A stretch of DNA of 64,000 nt, taken from positions 1 through 64,000 of the forward strand of contig PKUV01000140.1 in assembly GCA_003131315.1 (NCBI GenBank). Reading direction: 5' to 3'. Under the pieces are notes generated by a model, which was not told where the DNA came from, made no database searches, and saw only the letters and a list, made by a program, of their open reading frames with translations. The first letter of the stretch is position 1. Every line of letters starts with the position of its first letter. Of this stretch, positions 1 through 9,838 are shown one piece after another. Made by a program: the position numbers and the translations under genes. This stretch comes from Acidobacteriaceae bacterium. GTDB taxonomy: Bacteria > Acidobacteriota > Terriglobia > Terriglobales > Acidobacteriaceae.

Positions 1-73
1 GTATCTGTGAAAATGCTCTAAAATCCAACGACTGCGACCGCCCTCCGCCCCGTTCCGAGCACCGCGCCCCGTG

Positions 74-790
74 TCATTCCAAGCGGAGCCGAGCCGACTC
101 GTTAGCGAAGCGAATCGCCGACAGAACCTCCAGCGGCTCAGGCCGATCAGTGTAGTCCTCGTTAGCGGAGGCGAAAAGAATGGTCCCATCACGATCAATA
201 ACAAACGTTGCGGGGATAGGCAGCTCCCAGCTGGAGTCGCCGTTGACGAACGGCAGGTTGACGAAGGTGCTGCGGTAGAGCCCCTGCTGTTCGTCGGGGA
301 CGCGGTACACCAGCCCGAACTGGCGGGCGACCTCATTGTGAGCGTCCACCAGCAGCGGGAAGGCGACCTTGTGCTGGTCATGCATGAAAAAAGCCTGCTT
401 CTCCGTTTGCGGGGAGACGGCAACGAGCGCAGCTCCGGCGGCTGTGATCTCGGAGGCGATATAGTTCATGGCCTCCATCTGGCCGACGCAGAATGGGCAC
501 CAGCGCCCGCGGATGAACAAGAGCACGAGGCGTCCTTTGGCCAGAAGATTGGCGGAGGAAACGGCCCGGCCGTTGTGGTCCGGAAGTTCGAACGAGGGCG
601 ACTTGTCGCCGACCTTGAGCGCCTTGGATGCGAGTCCGTGAGTTTTGAGGCCGGAAACGGCGCGGGCATGGACAGCCTGAACGTCAGCGGGAACGTACTT
701 GGCGATGAGCTCTTTGCGCTCGGCAAAGATTTCGCGCAGCGGGCGCATGTCGCTGTAGGAGCCGGATTCCTGGAGAGAGCGCCACTTCAT
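74..790 (-). CDS. AhpC/TSA-family peroxiredoxin (redoxin domain)
   Basis: ORF 238 aa; thioredoxin-fold motif RGRWCPFCVGQMEAMNY and PATFVIDRDGTILFA. Confidence 0.88.
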   Translation of the reverse strand: MKWRSLQESGSYSDMRPLREIFAERKELIAKYVPADVQAVHARAVSGLKTHGLASKALKVGDKSPSFELPDHNGRAVSSANLLAKGRLVLLFIRGRWCPFCVGQMEAMNYIASEITAAGAALVAVSPQTEKQAFFMHDQHKVAFPLLVDAHNEVARQFGLVYRVPDEQQGLYRSTFVNLPFVNGDSSWELPIPATFVIDRDGTILFASANEDYTDRPEPLEVLSAIRFANESARLRLE

Positions 791-857
791 AAGGGAGGTG
801 CCAGTTGTAGGTTCCCAGCGGGTTCAAGCACTGGCAACTGAGAACTGAGAACTGGTT

Positions 858-2216
858 CTACATTCCCGGAAACTTCATCCCCGCCATTCGCCGCGCGAAA
901 CTCGGCTTGCCCATCTGCTTGAACATTTTTTTCATCTGGGCGTACTGGCGGAGCAGGTTGTTGACTTCCTGCACGCTGGTGCCGGAGCCGCGGGCGATGC
1001 GTTTGCGGCGGCTGCCGTTGATGGCTTCGTGATGGTTGCGCTCGTATCCGGTCATGGAATTGATGATGGCCTCGACGCGATTGATCTGTTTTTCGTCAAC
1101 CTTGTCGGCGGCTTTCTGCAGGCCGGAAAACGCGCCGACACTGGGCAGCATGCCCATGAGACTTTGCAGCGAGCCCATTTTGCGAACTTGCCGCAACTGG
1201 TCGCGGAAATCTTCGAGCGAAAAGCCGTCGCCACTGAGGACCTTGGAGGCAAGTTCGTTGGCCTTTTTCTTGTCGATCTGCGACTCGGCTTTTTCGATGA
1301 GCGAGAGGATGTCGCCCATGCCGAGAATGCGCGAGACGATGCGGTCGGGGTGGAAGGGCTCGAGCGCGTCGTATTTTTCGCCGACGCCGATGAACTTGAT
1401 GGGCTGGCCGGTCACCTGGCGGATGGAGATCGCCGCGCCGCCGCGGGCGTCGCCGTCCATTTTGGTAAGGATGACGCCGGTGAGCGTGAGCTTCTTATGG
1501 AATTCGTCGGCCGAGCGGACGGCGTCCTGTCCGGTCATCGAATCGGCGACGAACAAAATTTCCTGCGGATTGAGCAGGCGCTTGAGCGACTGCATCTCCT
1601 CCATGAGTTGGTCGTCGATGTGGAGACGCCCGGCGGTATCGACGATGAGCACGTCGCAGCCAGTGTTGATCGCTTCGCGGCGCGCTTCTTTGGCAAGGCG
1701 CTCGACGGTGGCCGTATTCGCTTCTCCGACCTCGCCTTCGTAGAGGTTGGCCTTGATCGCCGCCGCAACAACTCTAAGTTGCTCGCGCGCGGCGGGCCGG
1801 TAAACGTCAACCGAGACGAGCAGCGGCCGGTGTCCGCCATTCTTCAGCCAGTTGGCGAGCTTGCCCGAGGTAGTGGTTTTGCCGGAGCCCTGCAAGCCGG
1901 CCATGAGCACGACGGTCGGAGGCTGCGACGCGAACTTTAATTTAGCCGTATCTTTGCCAAGCGTTTCAACCAGTTCGTCGCGGACGATCTTGATGACCTG
2001 CTCGCCGGGCGAGAGCGCGGTCAGCACTTCCTGGCCGACAGCCTTGGCCTGGATGCGGTCGATGAGGTCTTTGACGACTTTGAAGTTGACGTCGGCTTCA
2101 AGCAAGGCCAGACGGATTTGCTTCATCGCCTCGGCGATGTTCTCTTCGGTGAGGACGGCTTGTCCGCGGAGAGACTTGAAGGCGCGCTGGAGTTTTTCCT
2201 GAAGATTCTCGAACAT
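858..2216 (-). CDS. ffh: Signal recognition particle protein Ffh
   Basis: ORF 452 aa; GLQGSGKTTTSGKLA P-loop, DTAGRLHIDD, LTKMDGDARGG, C-terminal Met-rich M domain. Confidence 0.98.
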   Translation of the reverse strand: MFENLQEKLQRAFKSLRGQAVLTEENIAEAMKQIRLALLEADVNFKVVKDLIDRIQAKAVGQEVLTALSPGEQVIKIVRDELVETLGKDTAKLKFASQPPTVVLMAGLQGSGKTTTSGKLANWLKNGGHRPLLVSVDVYRPAAREQLRVVAAAIKANLYEGEVGEANTATVERLAKEARREAINTGCDVLIVDTAGRLHIDDQLMEEMQSLKRLLNPQEILFVADSMTGQDAVRSADEFHKKLTLTGVILTKMDGDARGGAAISIRQVTGQPIKFIGVGEKYDALEPFHPDRIVSRILGMGDILSLIEKAESQIDKKKANELASKVLSGDGFSLEDFRDQLRQVRKMGSLQSLMGMLPSVGAFSGLQKAADKVDEKQINRVEAIINSMTGYERNHHEAINGSRRKRIARGSGTSVQEVNNLLRQYAQMKKMFKQMGKPSFARRMAGMKFPGM

Positions 2217-2298
2217 AGGCGTAAGTAGCTATTTTAGCAGTCGCGATGGGGTGGGAGTCGTTAGTCGTTCGCTGTTTGTCGTTCGCAAAATCCTCGGT

Positions 2299-2324
2299 GT
2301 CATCCTGAGCGAAGCGAAGGACCT
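2299..2324 (+). repeat. Single-arm copy of GTCATCCTGAGCGAAGCGAAGGACCT repeat
   Basis: Identical 26-bp core to 11789-11814. Confidence 0.85.
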
Positions 2325-2421
2325 ATGCAGTTTGCGCGCGTCGCCGGAGATGAGGATTCTGCAATAGCCGAATCTAGCTGCAGTCAGCGGCGGCTTCGCG
2401 TATCAGAGACATTGATCCCCT

Positions 2422-3078
2422 TCACTCGACCTTCGGCCTCGCCATTTCAAAGCGCTCGGTGGTTCGCGTGTACTGGATGCCGCCCATGCGGCCGATCAGA
2501 TCCAGGGAGTTCCGGTCCAGGCGTCCTTCTTTTATGTGCTCTTCGTTGATGTGGATCGAAACGATTTCACCAATCACCAGGCTGCCGCCCTCGGGGCCGG
2601 GATTGAAGTCGAGAATCTGATGCAGCTTGCATTCAAAGCTCACGGGAGACTCCGCCACTCGCCGCGGCCGCACGAGTTTCGAAGGCGCCGAGGCGAGTTT
2701 CGCCACTTCGAATTCATTGATGGCCGCGTCATATTCGCCGCTGGTCAAGTTCATGGCCTCGGCCAGTTCGTAGGTGACCACGTTGATCACGAATTCTCCA
2801 GTCTCGCGAATATTCCGCAGCGTGTCTTTGGGCGTTCCTGCAGGATGTCCTGCGGGATCTGCTGCCGCTGCTCCCGATTTTTTCGGCGAGCGCATCGCCG
2901 GCGCAAACGCCAACAGCGGAGGCTCGGCGCACACGGCATTGAAAAACGAAAAGGGCGCCAGGTTGGGTTGTCCGGAAGCGCTGAGGCTCGAGACCCACGC
3001 GATCGGCCGCGGCGCCACGGCGCTGATCAGAATGTTATAGATCTCACGGTGCGCAAGTTGAGAAGGAATGACGTCCAT
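2422..3078 (-). CDS. Flavin reductase-like (FMN-binding split barrel) protein
   Basis: ORF 218 aa; RPIAWVSSLSASGQPNLAPFSFFNAVCAEPPLLAFAP typical of the flavin reductase family. Confidence 0.88.
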   Translation of the reverse strand: MDVIPSQLAHREIYNILISAVAPRPIAWVSSLSASGQPNLAPFSFFNAVCAEPPLLAFAPAMRSPKKSGAAAADPAGHPAGTPKDTLRNIRETGEFVINVVTYELAEAMNLTSGEYDAAINEFEVAKLASAPSKLVRPRRVAESPVSFECKLHQILDFNPGPEGGSLVIGEIVSIHINEEHIKEGRLDRNSLDLIGRMGGIQYTRTTERFEMARPKVE

Positions 3079-3104
3079 AGCGTCAAGTATATCGAAGCGC
3101 TTTG

Positions 3105-4103
3105 TCAGCCCTTCCCGGCGAACACCTCTTTTGCGGCGACCACCGTATTGCAGTGGATGGTGATTGTGTCTTCGAGCTTCAGAGCGTAGCCGCCGGCGAG
3201 TGTGACCATCACGGGGATGCCCTCGGCCTTGGCGATTTGGAACACGAGAGCGTCTCGCTCCTTCAATCCCTCAATCGTCAACGACAATCCGCCGAGCTGA
3301 TCTTCGCGATAAGGATCGGCTCCGGCGAGGTAACAGATAAGCTCCGGCTCGAACTTGCTCAATCCCAAACTGAGCGCGTTGCCGAGGCACGCCAGATATT
3401 CGCCGTCGCCGATCTCGTCGGGCAAATTCAGGTCAAGCGACGAAGGGGGCTTAAACGCCGGGTAGTTGTTTTGCTGATGGAGCGAGATGGTGAAGACGTC
3501 CTCGGCGTGGGCGCTGCGCGTTCTGGTGGGGCGATAGGGATTCAGGACTGACCCGGATGCCGAGGGCAGCGGATCGCTGGGGACACGCGTGCCGGCAAAA
3601 ATCACGGCAGTGCCATTGCCCTGATGGACGTCGCAATCGACGGTCATCGCGGTGCGAATCTTGCCGTCACGCTGCATGCGGCGGATGGCGATGGCCACGT
3701 CGTGGATCATGCAGAAGCCTTCGCCGTGATCGGGGAACGCGTGATGGAATCCACCACCGATGCTGATGGCCACGCCGTCGTTGAGGGCATGATCGGCGGC
3801 CAGCATGGAGCCGCCCGCTGCGAGCCAGAAGGCGCGCACTAACTCCGGCGAGTACGGGACTTCGAGCTCCAACTCCTCGCGCGCGCTGAGCGTGCCCGTC
3901 TTCAACTTCTCGACGTACTGCGGAGTGTGCACGAGCAGCACGTCCTGGTCGGTCGCCGGACGAGGGGTGACAAAATCGGAGGGCGCGGCAATTCCGGACG
4001 CGAGCAGTTGGTCATGAATGCGCTTGTATTTTTCGGAGGGAAAAACATGGGAGCCGATGGGCAGGTAATAGTCGTCGCTGTAGACGAGTTTGAAGGGCAG
4101 CAT
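3105..4103 (-). CDS. Histone deacetylase-family protein (arginase/deacetylase fold)
   Basis: ORF 332 aa; GGGFHHAFPDHGEGFCMIHDVAIA and DCDVHQGNGTAVIFAG motifs, GADPYREDQLGGL. Confidence 0.92.
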   Translation of the reverse strand: MLPFKLVYSDDYYLPIGSHVFPSEKYKRIHDQLLASGIAAPSDFVTPRPATDQDVLLVHTPQYVEKLKTGTLSAREELELEVPYSPELVRAFWLAAGGSMLAADHALNDGVAISIGGGFHHAFPDHGEGFCMIHDVAIAIRRMQRDGKIRTAMTVDCDVHQGNGTAVIFAGTRVPSDPLPSASGSVLNPYRPTRTRSAHAEDVFTISLHQQNNYPAFKPPSSLDLNLPDEIGDGEYLACLGNALSLGLSKFEPELICYLAGADPYREDQLGGLSLTIEGLKERDALVFQIAKAEGIPVMVTLAGGYALKLEDTITIHCNTVVAAKEVFAGKG

Positions 4104-4278
4104 TCAGCACTCAGCATTCAGCACTCAGCGGGGCGAGGCTGAAAACTTCATATCATACGCGATTGGCCGGGATTTGGAAGAACGTCGTTCGCTGTTCGTC
4201 GTTCGCGGCGCGCGGCTCGATCATCGCGCGAGGATTCGGATCCGCGAGCTGTGGAGTATGGTCTTGCTTCCAAAATTC

Positions 4279-4385
4279 TTAACCACAGAGGGCATAGAGG
4301 AACACAGGGGGCTTCTTTTACAACTGACTACCAAATTGATCTCGAAACAAGTGTTTCCCCTGTGTCCTCTGTGCTCCCTGTGGTT
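4279..4385. repeat. Palindromic TTAACCACAGAGG-family element
   Basis: TTAACCACAGAGGGCATAGAGGAACACAGGGGG ... CCCCTGTGTCCTCTGTGCTCCCTGTGGTT. Confidence 0.85.
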
Positions 4386-4445
4386 GGGTCTTCTGCAGCT
4401 GTTAAACTTGGCCGGTTGCCTCCCAAAAAGAAATCGCCGCAGCAA

Positions 4446-7232
4446 GTGAGTACCTCGCCTGATCCCCTGCCCGCTTCCTCTCATGGTGCGGGCCGGATTT
4501 TCCTGATCGATACGATGTCGTTCATTTTTCGCGCCTATCACGCGATGGCGCGGCAGCGGCCGATGTCCACGAAGATGGGGGTTCCGACGGCGGCGACTTA
4601 TGTTTTCGTCAACATGCTGCGGAAGCTCCGGGACGATTTTTCGCCCGAGTATCTGGCGGCGGTGTTCGATGTGGGCGCGCCGACGATCCGCAATCGGCAG
4701 GCGGAAGCGATCACGACGATCCGCAAGTTCGACATGAAGACGCAGACGTTCAAAGAAGCGCAGTATGGCGGTTACAAGGCGAATCGCGCCGAGATGCCCG
4801 AGGACCTGGCGCAGCAGATTCCGTACATTCGGCGGGCGCTGGAGGGGTATCGCATCCCAATTTTGCAGCTGGAAGGTTACGAAGCCGACGATGTGATCGG
4901 AACGCTGGCGCGGAAAGCGGCGGCGGAATCGTATCCGGTGTTTGTGGTGTCGAGCGACAAAGACATGCTGCAGTTGGTAAACGACAAGGTGCAGGTGTTG
5001 AATCCGCCGAAGGACAACCTGATCTGCGATGCGGCAAAGGTTGAGGAGATTCTCGGGGTGCCTCCGTCGAAGGTGGTGGATGTGATGGCGTTGCGCGGCG
5101 ACGCGGTGGATAACATTCCGGGGGCGCCGGGGATCGGCGACAAGGGGTCGGTGGAACTGATTCAGCGCTTTGGAAGCGTGGAGCAGGCGCTGGAACATGC
5201 GGCTGAGGTGGAGAAGAAGACGTATCGGGAATCGCTGCAGAACAATCGCGACAACATCCTGCACAGCAAACAGCTGGTGACGATCGATGCCGACGTGGCG
5301 GTCGAGCTGGATGTTGCCGCGATGAAAGCGGGCGAACCGGACGTTGAATCTCTGCGCGCGCTGTTTGCCGAGCTCGAATTTACTTCTTTGTTGAAAGAAC
5401 TGCTTCCCGTGGCTGAAGTGAAGGAGGGCGACTACCGGGAGATCACGTCGAAGGCTGAATTCGAGGATTATTTGAGAGGCTTGGGCGAGAGCGTGCCGCT
5501 CGCGCTGGCAATTCCGACCGAGCACACGAAGAGCATTTACACCGAGAGCGCTGCAGGGGAAGACGAGGAGCCTCAGCCTGCGCAGTCGGGGTTTCTGGCT
5601 TTGCAGCCCGCGGATGCGGAGGATCAGAGTGCCAGAGGTGTAAAACGCATTGCCGTATCGAATGCGCCGGGGGCGGGGGCGATGGTCGCGCTGGAAGACA
5701 GGGAGCTCGCCGATCGAGTGAAGAGCATGCTCGAAGATGCCGCTGTGCCGAAGACGGTTCACGATCTCAAGTTTGCGCTGCACTATTTTTCCGAGCATTT
5801 TCCTGGAGCGGGAATTGCGTTGGCCGGAGTGAGGCATGATCCGATGCTGTATTCCTATCTGCTCGATCCGACCTATTCGTCGCATTCGTTGCCGGAGGTT
5901 GCGCTGCGGAGATTCAATTTGAAGATGAGCGGCAACCTGGCGGAAGCGGCGGATGTAACGGGCAGGCTGGCGAGCGCACTCCGCAAAGAAGTCGACGACC
6001 AGGGACTGACCTCGGTGTATGAGGAGATCGATGCGCCGCTGGTGCCTGTGCTGGCGCGTATGGAAGACGCGGGAGTGAAGATTGATCCGGCGGCGCTGGG
6101 GCAGATGTCGGTGAAGTTGCAGCGCGAGGCCGAAGCCAAGGCGCGGGACATTTATGAGCGTTGCGGCGTGGAGTTCAACATTAATTCACCGAAGCAACTG
6201 GGGGATGTGCTGTTCAACAAGCTGGCCCTGCCGATGCCGTCGAAATACGGGAAAGGGAAAAAGATTTCGACGGCGGTGGATGTATTGGAAGGACTGGCGG
6301 CAGATCACGAAGTTCCGCGACTGGTGCTGGAGTACCGGCAACTGACGAAGTTGAAGTCGACTTATGTGGATGCATTGCCTGTGCTCATTCGCAGCCAGAG
6401 CGGCCGAGTGCATACGACTTTTGGGCAGACGGGGACAGCGACGGGGAGGCTGTCTTCGACGAATCCGAACCTGCAGAATATTCCGATTCGCACCGAACTT
6501 GGACGAGAGATTCGGGCGGCGTTTATCGCTGAGCCGGGGCACGTACTGCTGGCCGCGGATTATTCGCAGATCGAACTGCGGCTACTGGCACATTTTTCGA
6601 AAGACAAGCTACTGGTGGAGGCGTTTCGCCGCGGGGATGACATTCACACGCTGACCGCGTCGCAGGTGTTTGGCGTGCCGCCGCTGATGGTGACGCCGGA
6701 ACACCGGCGGCAGGCGAAGGTGGTGAATTTCGGGATTGTCTATGGTTTGTCGGCGTTTGGACTGTCGCAGCAGTTGGGCATTGAGCCGGGTGAGGCCAGG
6801 AAATTCATTGATGCGTATTTCGAGAAATACGCGGGAGTGCGGGCGTTCATCGATGCAACGATCGAGCAGACGCGGCGCGATCAGAAAGTGAAGACGCTGT
6901 TCGGGCGCATTCGGCCGATTCCCGACATCAACAGCAAGAATGCCACCCAGCGCGGATTTGCGGAGCGCACGGCGGTGAACACTCCGCTGCAGGGAACGGC
7001 CGCCGACCTGATCAAGCTGGCGATGATCCGGATTGATGAGGAAATCCGGAAGCGCAGGCTGAAGTCGCGGATGACTTTGCAGGTGCACGACGAGCTTGTG
7101 TTCGAAGTGCCGGAGAGCGAAGTGGACGCAATGAAGCCGCTGGTGCGGGAGCACATGGAGGAAGCGCATTTGCTAGAGGTTCCGCTGCTGGTGGAAATCG
7201 GAGTAGGGCCAAACTGGCGGGACATGGAGTAG
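4446..7232 (+). CDS. polA: DNA polymerase I
   Basis: 5' nuclease domain (DTMSFIFRAYHAM, GYEADDVIGTLA) and polymerase motifs (DYSQIELRLLAHFS, RRQAKVVNFGIVYGLS, LQVHDELVFEVP). The track ORF starts at 4251, but its first ~60 codons are repeat-derived; 4446 GTG is one plausible start. Confidence 0.95.
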   Translation: MSTSPDPLPASSHGAGRIFLIDTMSFIFRAYHAMARQRPMSTKMGVPTAATYVFVNMLRKLRDDFSPEYLAAVFDVGAPTIRNRQAEAITTIRKFDMKTQTFKEAQYGGYKANRAEMPEDLAQQIPYIRRALEGYRIPILQLEGYEADDVIGTLARKAAAESYPVFVVSSDKDMLQLVNDKVQVLNPPKDNLICDAAKVEEILGVPPSKVVDVMALRGDAVDNIPGAPGIGDKGSVELIQRFGSVEQALEHAAEVEKKTYRESLQNNRDNILHSKQLVTIDADVAVELDVAAMKAGEPDVESLRALFAELEFTSLLKELLPVAEVKEGDYREITSKAEFEDYLRGLGESVPLALAIPTEHTKSIYTESAAGEDEEPQPAQSGFLALQPADAEDQSARGVKRIAVSNAPGAGAMVALEDRELADRVKSMLEDAAVPKTVHDLKFALHYFSEHFPGAGIALAGVRHDPMLYSYLLDPTYSSHSLPEVALRRFNLKMSGNLAEAADVTGRLASALRKEVDDQGLTSVYEEIDAPLVPVLARMEDAGVKIDPAALGQMSVKLQREAEAKARDIYERCGVEFNINSPKQLGDVLFNKLALPMPSKYGKGKKISTAVDVLEGLAADHEVPRLVLEYRQLTKLKSTYVDALPVLIRSQSGRVHTTFGQTGTATGRLSSTNPNLQNIPIRTELGREIRAAFIAEPGHVLLAADYSQIELRLLAHFSKDKLLVEAFRRGDDIHTLTASQVFGVPPLMVTPEHRRQAKVVNFGIVYGLSAFGLSQQLGIEPGEARKFIDAYFEKYAGVRAFIDATIEQTRRDQKVKTLFGRIRPIPDINSKNATQRGFAERTAVNTPLQGTAADLIKLAMIRIDEEIRKRRLKSRMTLQVHDELVFEVPESEVDAMKPLVREHMEEAHLLEVPLLVEIGVGPNWRDME

Positions 7233-7414
7233 GAGAACGCATCGAGACAGCAAATGATGAAGTCCGACGCTGAGGAAAACTATTCCAGCGTTTCCGTTCC
7301 AGCGTTCCGATATACTCGGTGGAACGACGCTCGCAAGCGCCGTGTTCGTTGTTGATTCCAGCCGGTTGATTCCAGCTGCATGACAAGGATTTTCGATCCT
7401 GCGGAGGCAGTCTG

Positions 7415-8266
7415 ATGAGTGCAGCTCCATCGCCGGTGTTCGAAGAAACGCCACAGCGCGTTTTTCCCCGGCACCCCATCAACGTACCCCTGGACTTGAT
7501 CGCATTGCGATCGGGGGTCCCCGAAAATTTACCTGGGCGCTGCACAGACCTCAGCGAAGCCGGCGTGGGTGCGGTTGTGGCCGGAGAGTTAGCCGCGGGC
7601 CAACAGGTGGCGGTCGAACTGCGGCTTCCGAATGTTGGCGTGCCCGTTCGGGCGCGCGCGCTGGTTCGCTATCAGTCACGACTCCGTTGCGGGCTTGAGT
7701 TCGTGGGGCTGTCGGTGGAGCAGCGGGAGATGATCCGGTATTGGGTTTACCGCTCCGCTTTAGATCCGGTGGATTTCAAAGAAGCGGCAGGCGGACCTGC
7801 AAAGACGGAAGCGCCGGTGGTCGTCGCGGAACTGGCTGCCAAGCCCAGGCACAGAATTCGCATCGGGCGCCGTGGATTTTATGTGCTGTTCGCTTGCCTG
7901 CTGGTGCTGACTGGTCTGGGATGGTGGCAGTGGCAGAGGTCCTGGAACGAACTGGAAAAGCGGGCGCCGGTTGGGGAGTCGGGGTTGCGAGTCTCTCCCG
8001 AAACCATGGAGAAGCGGATTGTAACGAAGTTGGAGCCGGTTTATCCGGAGGCTGCGCGGAAGGCAGGGATGCAGGGATTGGTGGTGCTGGATGCGGTGAT
8101 TGCGCCGGATGGCAATGTGAAACGCTTGCGGCCTGTGTCTGGGCCCGATCTGCTGGTGCAGTCGGCGACGGAGGCCGTGCAGTCCTGGAAATTTGAGCCG
8201 TACCTATCCAGCGGCAAGGCGGTTGAGGTTGAAACCACGATTGCGGTCGAGTTCCGGCTGAATTGA
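7415..8266 (+). CDS. PilZ domain - transmembrane - TonB C-terminal domain protein
   Basis: RVFPR (RxxxR) and DLSEAG (DxSxxG) PilZ motifs, TM segment FYVLFACLLVLTGLGWW, TonB-C domain YPEAARKAGMQGLVVLDAVIAPDGNV...SWKFEPY. Confidence 0.85.
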   Translation: MSAAPSPVFEETPQRVFPRHPINVPLDLIALRSGVPENLPGRCTDLSEAGVGAVVAGELAAGQQVAVELRLPNVGVPVRARALVRYQSRLRCGLEFVGLSVEQREMIRYWVYRSALDPVDFKEAAGGPAKTEAPVVVAELAAKPRHRIRIGRRGFYVLFACLLVLTGLGWWQWQRSWNELEKRAPVGESGLRVSPETMEKRIVTKLEPVYPEAARKAGMQGLVVLDAVIAPDGNVKRLRPVSGPDLLVQSATEAVQSWKFEPYLSSGKAVEVETTIAVEFRLN

Positions 8267-8273
8267 CGCGGCG

Positions 8274-8828
8274 CTACTCGAATTTTTCAGCCTGCTGGAA
8301 AGGCACACCACGCTGGTCTTTTGCAGAGACGATCGCGGAGACGACCGGTTCGCCGTCGAGTTGCCACGCGATCTTCAACGCAGGATCATTCCACGCCACC
8401 GTGCGTTCGTGCTCGGGCGCATAAAAGTCCGTCGTTTTATAGAGGACATGGGCGGTCTGGGACATGACTCGGAAGCCGTGAGCAAATCCGCGCGGAATCC
8501 ATAAAATGTGTTTGTTGTCGCCGGAAAGTTTGAAGGATTCCCATTTTCCGAAGGTGGGAGAGGTGCGGCGGAGGTCGAGCGCGACATCAAGAATCTCGCC
8601 GGTGATGGCGCGAATGAGTTTTCCCTGGGGCTGGTAAATCTGGTAATGCAAGCCGCGGATGACATTTTTCTCGGAATAGGAATGATTGTCCTGTACGAAT
8701 GGCTCCGGAATGCCGAGCTCGGCAAACGTGCGCTGATTGTAGCTTTCCAGAAAGAAGCCGCGGTCGTCGCCGAACACACGCGGTTCGAGGAGCAGAAGTC
8801 CGGGGAGGCTGGTGGCGATTTTTTTCAT
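8274..8828 (-). CDS. rfbC: dTDP-4-dehydrorhamnose 3,5-epimerase
   Basis: 184 aa; PRVFGDDRGFFLESYNQRTF, QDNHSYSEKNVIRGLHYQ, IPRGFAHGF. Confidence 0.97.
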   Translation of the reverse strand: MKKIATSLPGLLLLEPRVFGDDRGFFLESYNQRTFAELGIPEPFVQDNHSYSEKNVIRGLHYQIYQPQGKLIRAITGEILDVALDLRRTSPTFGKWESFKLSGDNKHILWIPRGFAHGFRVMSQTAHVLYKTTDFYAPEHERTVAWNDPALKIAWQLDGEPVVSAIVSAKDQRGVPFQQAEKFE

Positions 8829-8911
8829 CGGACGATATTCATCGGCAGATCTTAATTGGACGATCTTAATCGGACTGTCTAAATCGGACGACCATGGAAA
8901 CTACTCCCAAA

Positions 8912-9811
8912 TTAGAAGACGCGTTCCCGCAGCAATTGCAGGAGGTAAGCGCCGTATCCGTTGTTGCGCATCGGCTGGGCCAGCGCTTCCAGTTGCGCGG
9001 CGGTGATGTAGCCGGAGCGATAGGCGATTTCCTCGGGGCATGCGACCATGAGGCCCTGGCGCTTCTGCAGGGTCTGAATGAATAAAGAGGCTTCCATTAA
9101 GGCTTCGTGCGTGCCCGTGTCGAGCCAGGCCGTGCCTCGGCCCATCACGCAGACGTTGAGTTGATTGCGCTCGAGATACACGCGATTGACGTCGGTGATT
9201 TCAAGTTCGCCGCGGTTCGAAGGCTTGAGACTCGCGGCAATTTCGACGACCTGCCGATCGTAAAAATAAAGTCCGGTGACGGCGTAACGGGATTTGGGCT
9301 GCTTCGGCTTCTCTTCAATGCTAAGCGCCTTCCCATGCGGATCGAACTCGACGACGCCGTAGCGCTCGGGGTCATTCACGGGGTACGCAAAAACGCGAGC
9401 GCCTTTGGGCTGGAGCGTAGCTGCGCGCAATTCCTTGACGAGGTCGTGTCCGTAGAAAATGTTGTCGCCGAGCACGAGCGCGCAACCGCCAGAGCCGATA
9501 AATTCCTTGCCGATCAGAAATGCCTGGGCAATGCCTTCGGGTTTCGGTTGAACCGCGTACTGGAAATGGACGCCGAACCGCGAGCCATCGCCAAGTAAAT
9601 GCTGAAAGCGGGGCAAATCCTCGGGGGTGGAGATGAGCAGAATGTCGCGGATGCCGGCCAGCATCAGCGTGGAGAGCGGGTAGTACACCATCGGTTTGTC
9701 GTACACCGGCAGCAGGCTTTTGGCGATACCGTGGGTGACGGGATAGAGGCGCGTGCCCGATCCTCCCGCCAGAATGATGCCTTTGTAATTCGGTGGCGCG
9801 GTTTTGCTCAT
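8912..9811 (-). CDS. rfbA: Glucose-1-phosphate thymidylyltransferase
   Basis: 299 aa; [45 protein letters not shown]. Confidence 0.98.
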   Translation of the reverse strand: MSKTAPPNYKGIILAGGSGTRLYPVTHGIAKSLLPVYDKPMVYYPLSTLMLAGIRDILLISTPEDLPRFQHLLGDGSRFGVHFQYAVQPKPEGIAQAFLIGKEFIGSGGCALVLGDNIFYGHDLVKELRAATLQPKGARVFAYPVNDPERYGVVEFDPHGKALSIEEKPKQPKSRYAVTGLYFYDRQVVEIAASLKPSNRGELEITDVNRVYLERNQLNVCVMGRGTAWLDTGTHEALMEASLFIQTLQKRQGLMVACPEEIAYRSGYITAAQLEALAQPMRNNGYGAYLLQLLRERVF

Positions 9812-9838
9812 GTCGAGTTTCAGTCTCAGCTTTCCGTC

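Noticed and set aside
1029-1940. 303-aa plus-strand ORF over ffh
   Set aside because: Antisense to ffh; no conserved motifs.
4251-4445. N-terminal extension of polA (NHRGHRGTQG...)
   Set aside because: Translation of the palindromic CCACAGAGG repeat, a known type of spurious start; Pol I homology begins at IFLIDTMSFIFRAYHAM.
4221-5885. Long minus-strand ORF (554 aa) antisense to polA
   Set aside because: Arg/His/Leu-rich, no recognizable domain; antisense shadow of a strongly supported gene in high-GC DNA. Its C-terminus (HREHRGHRGN) is repeat-derived.
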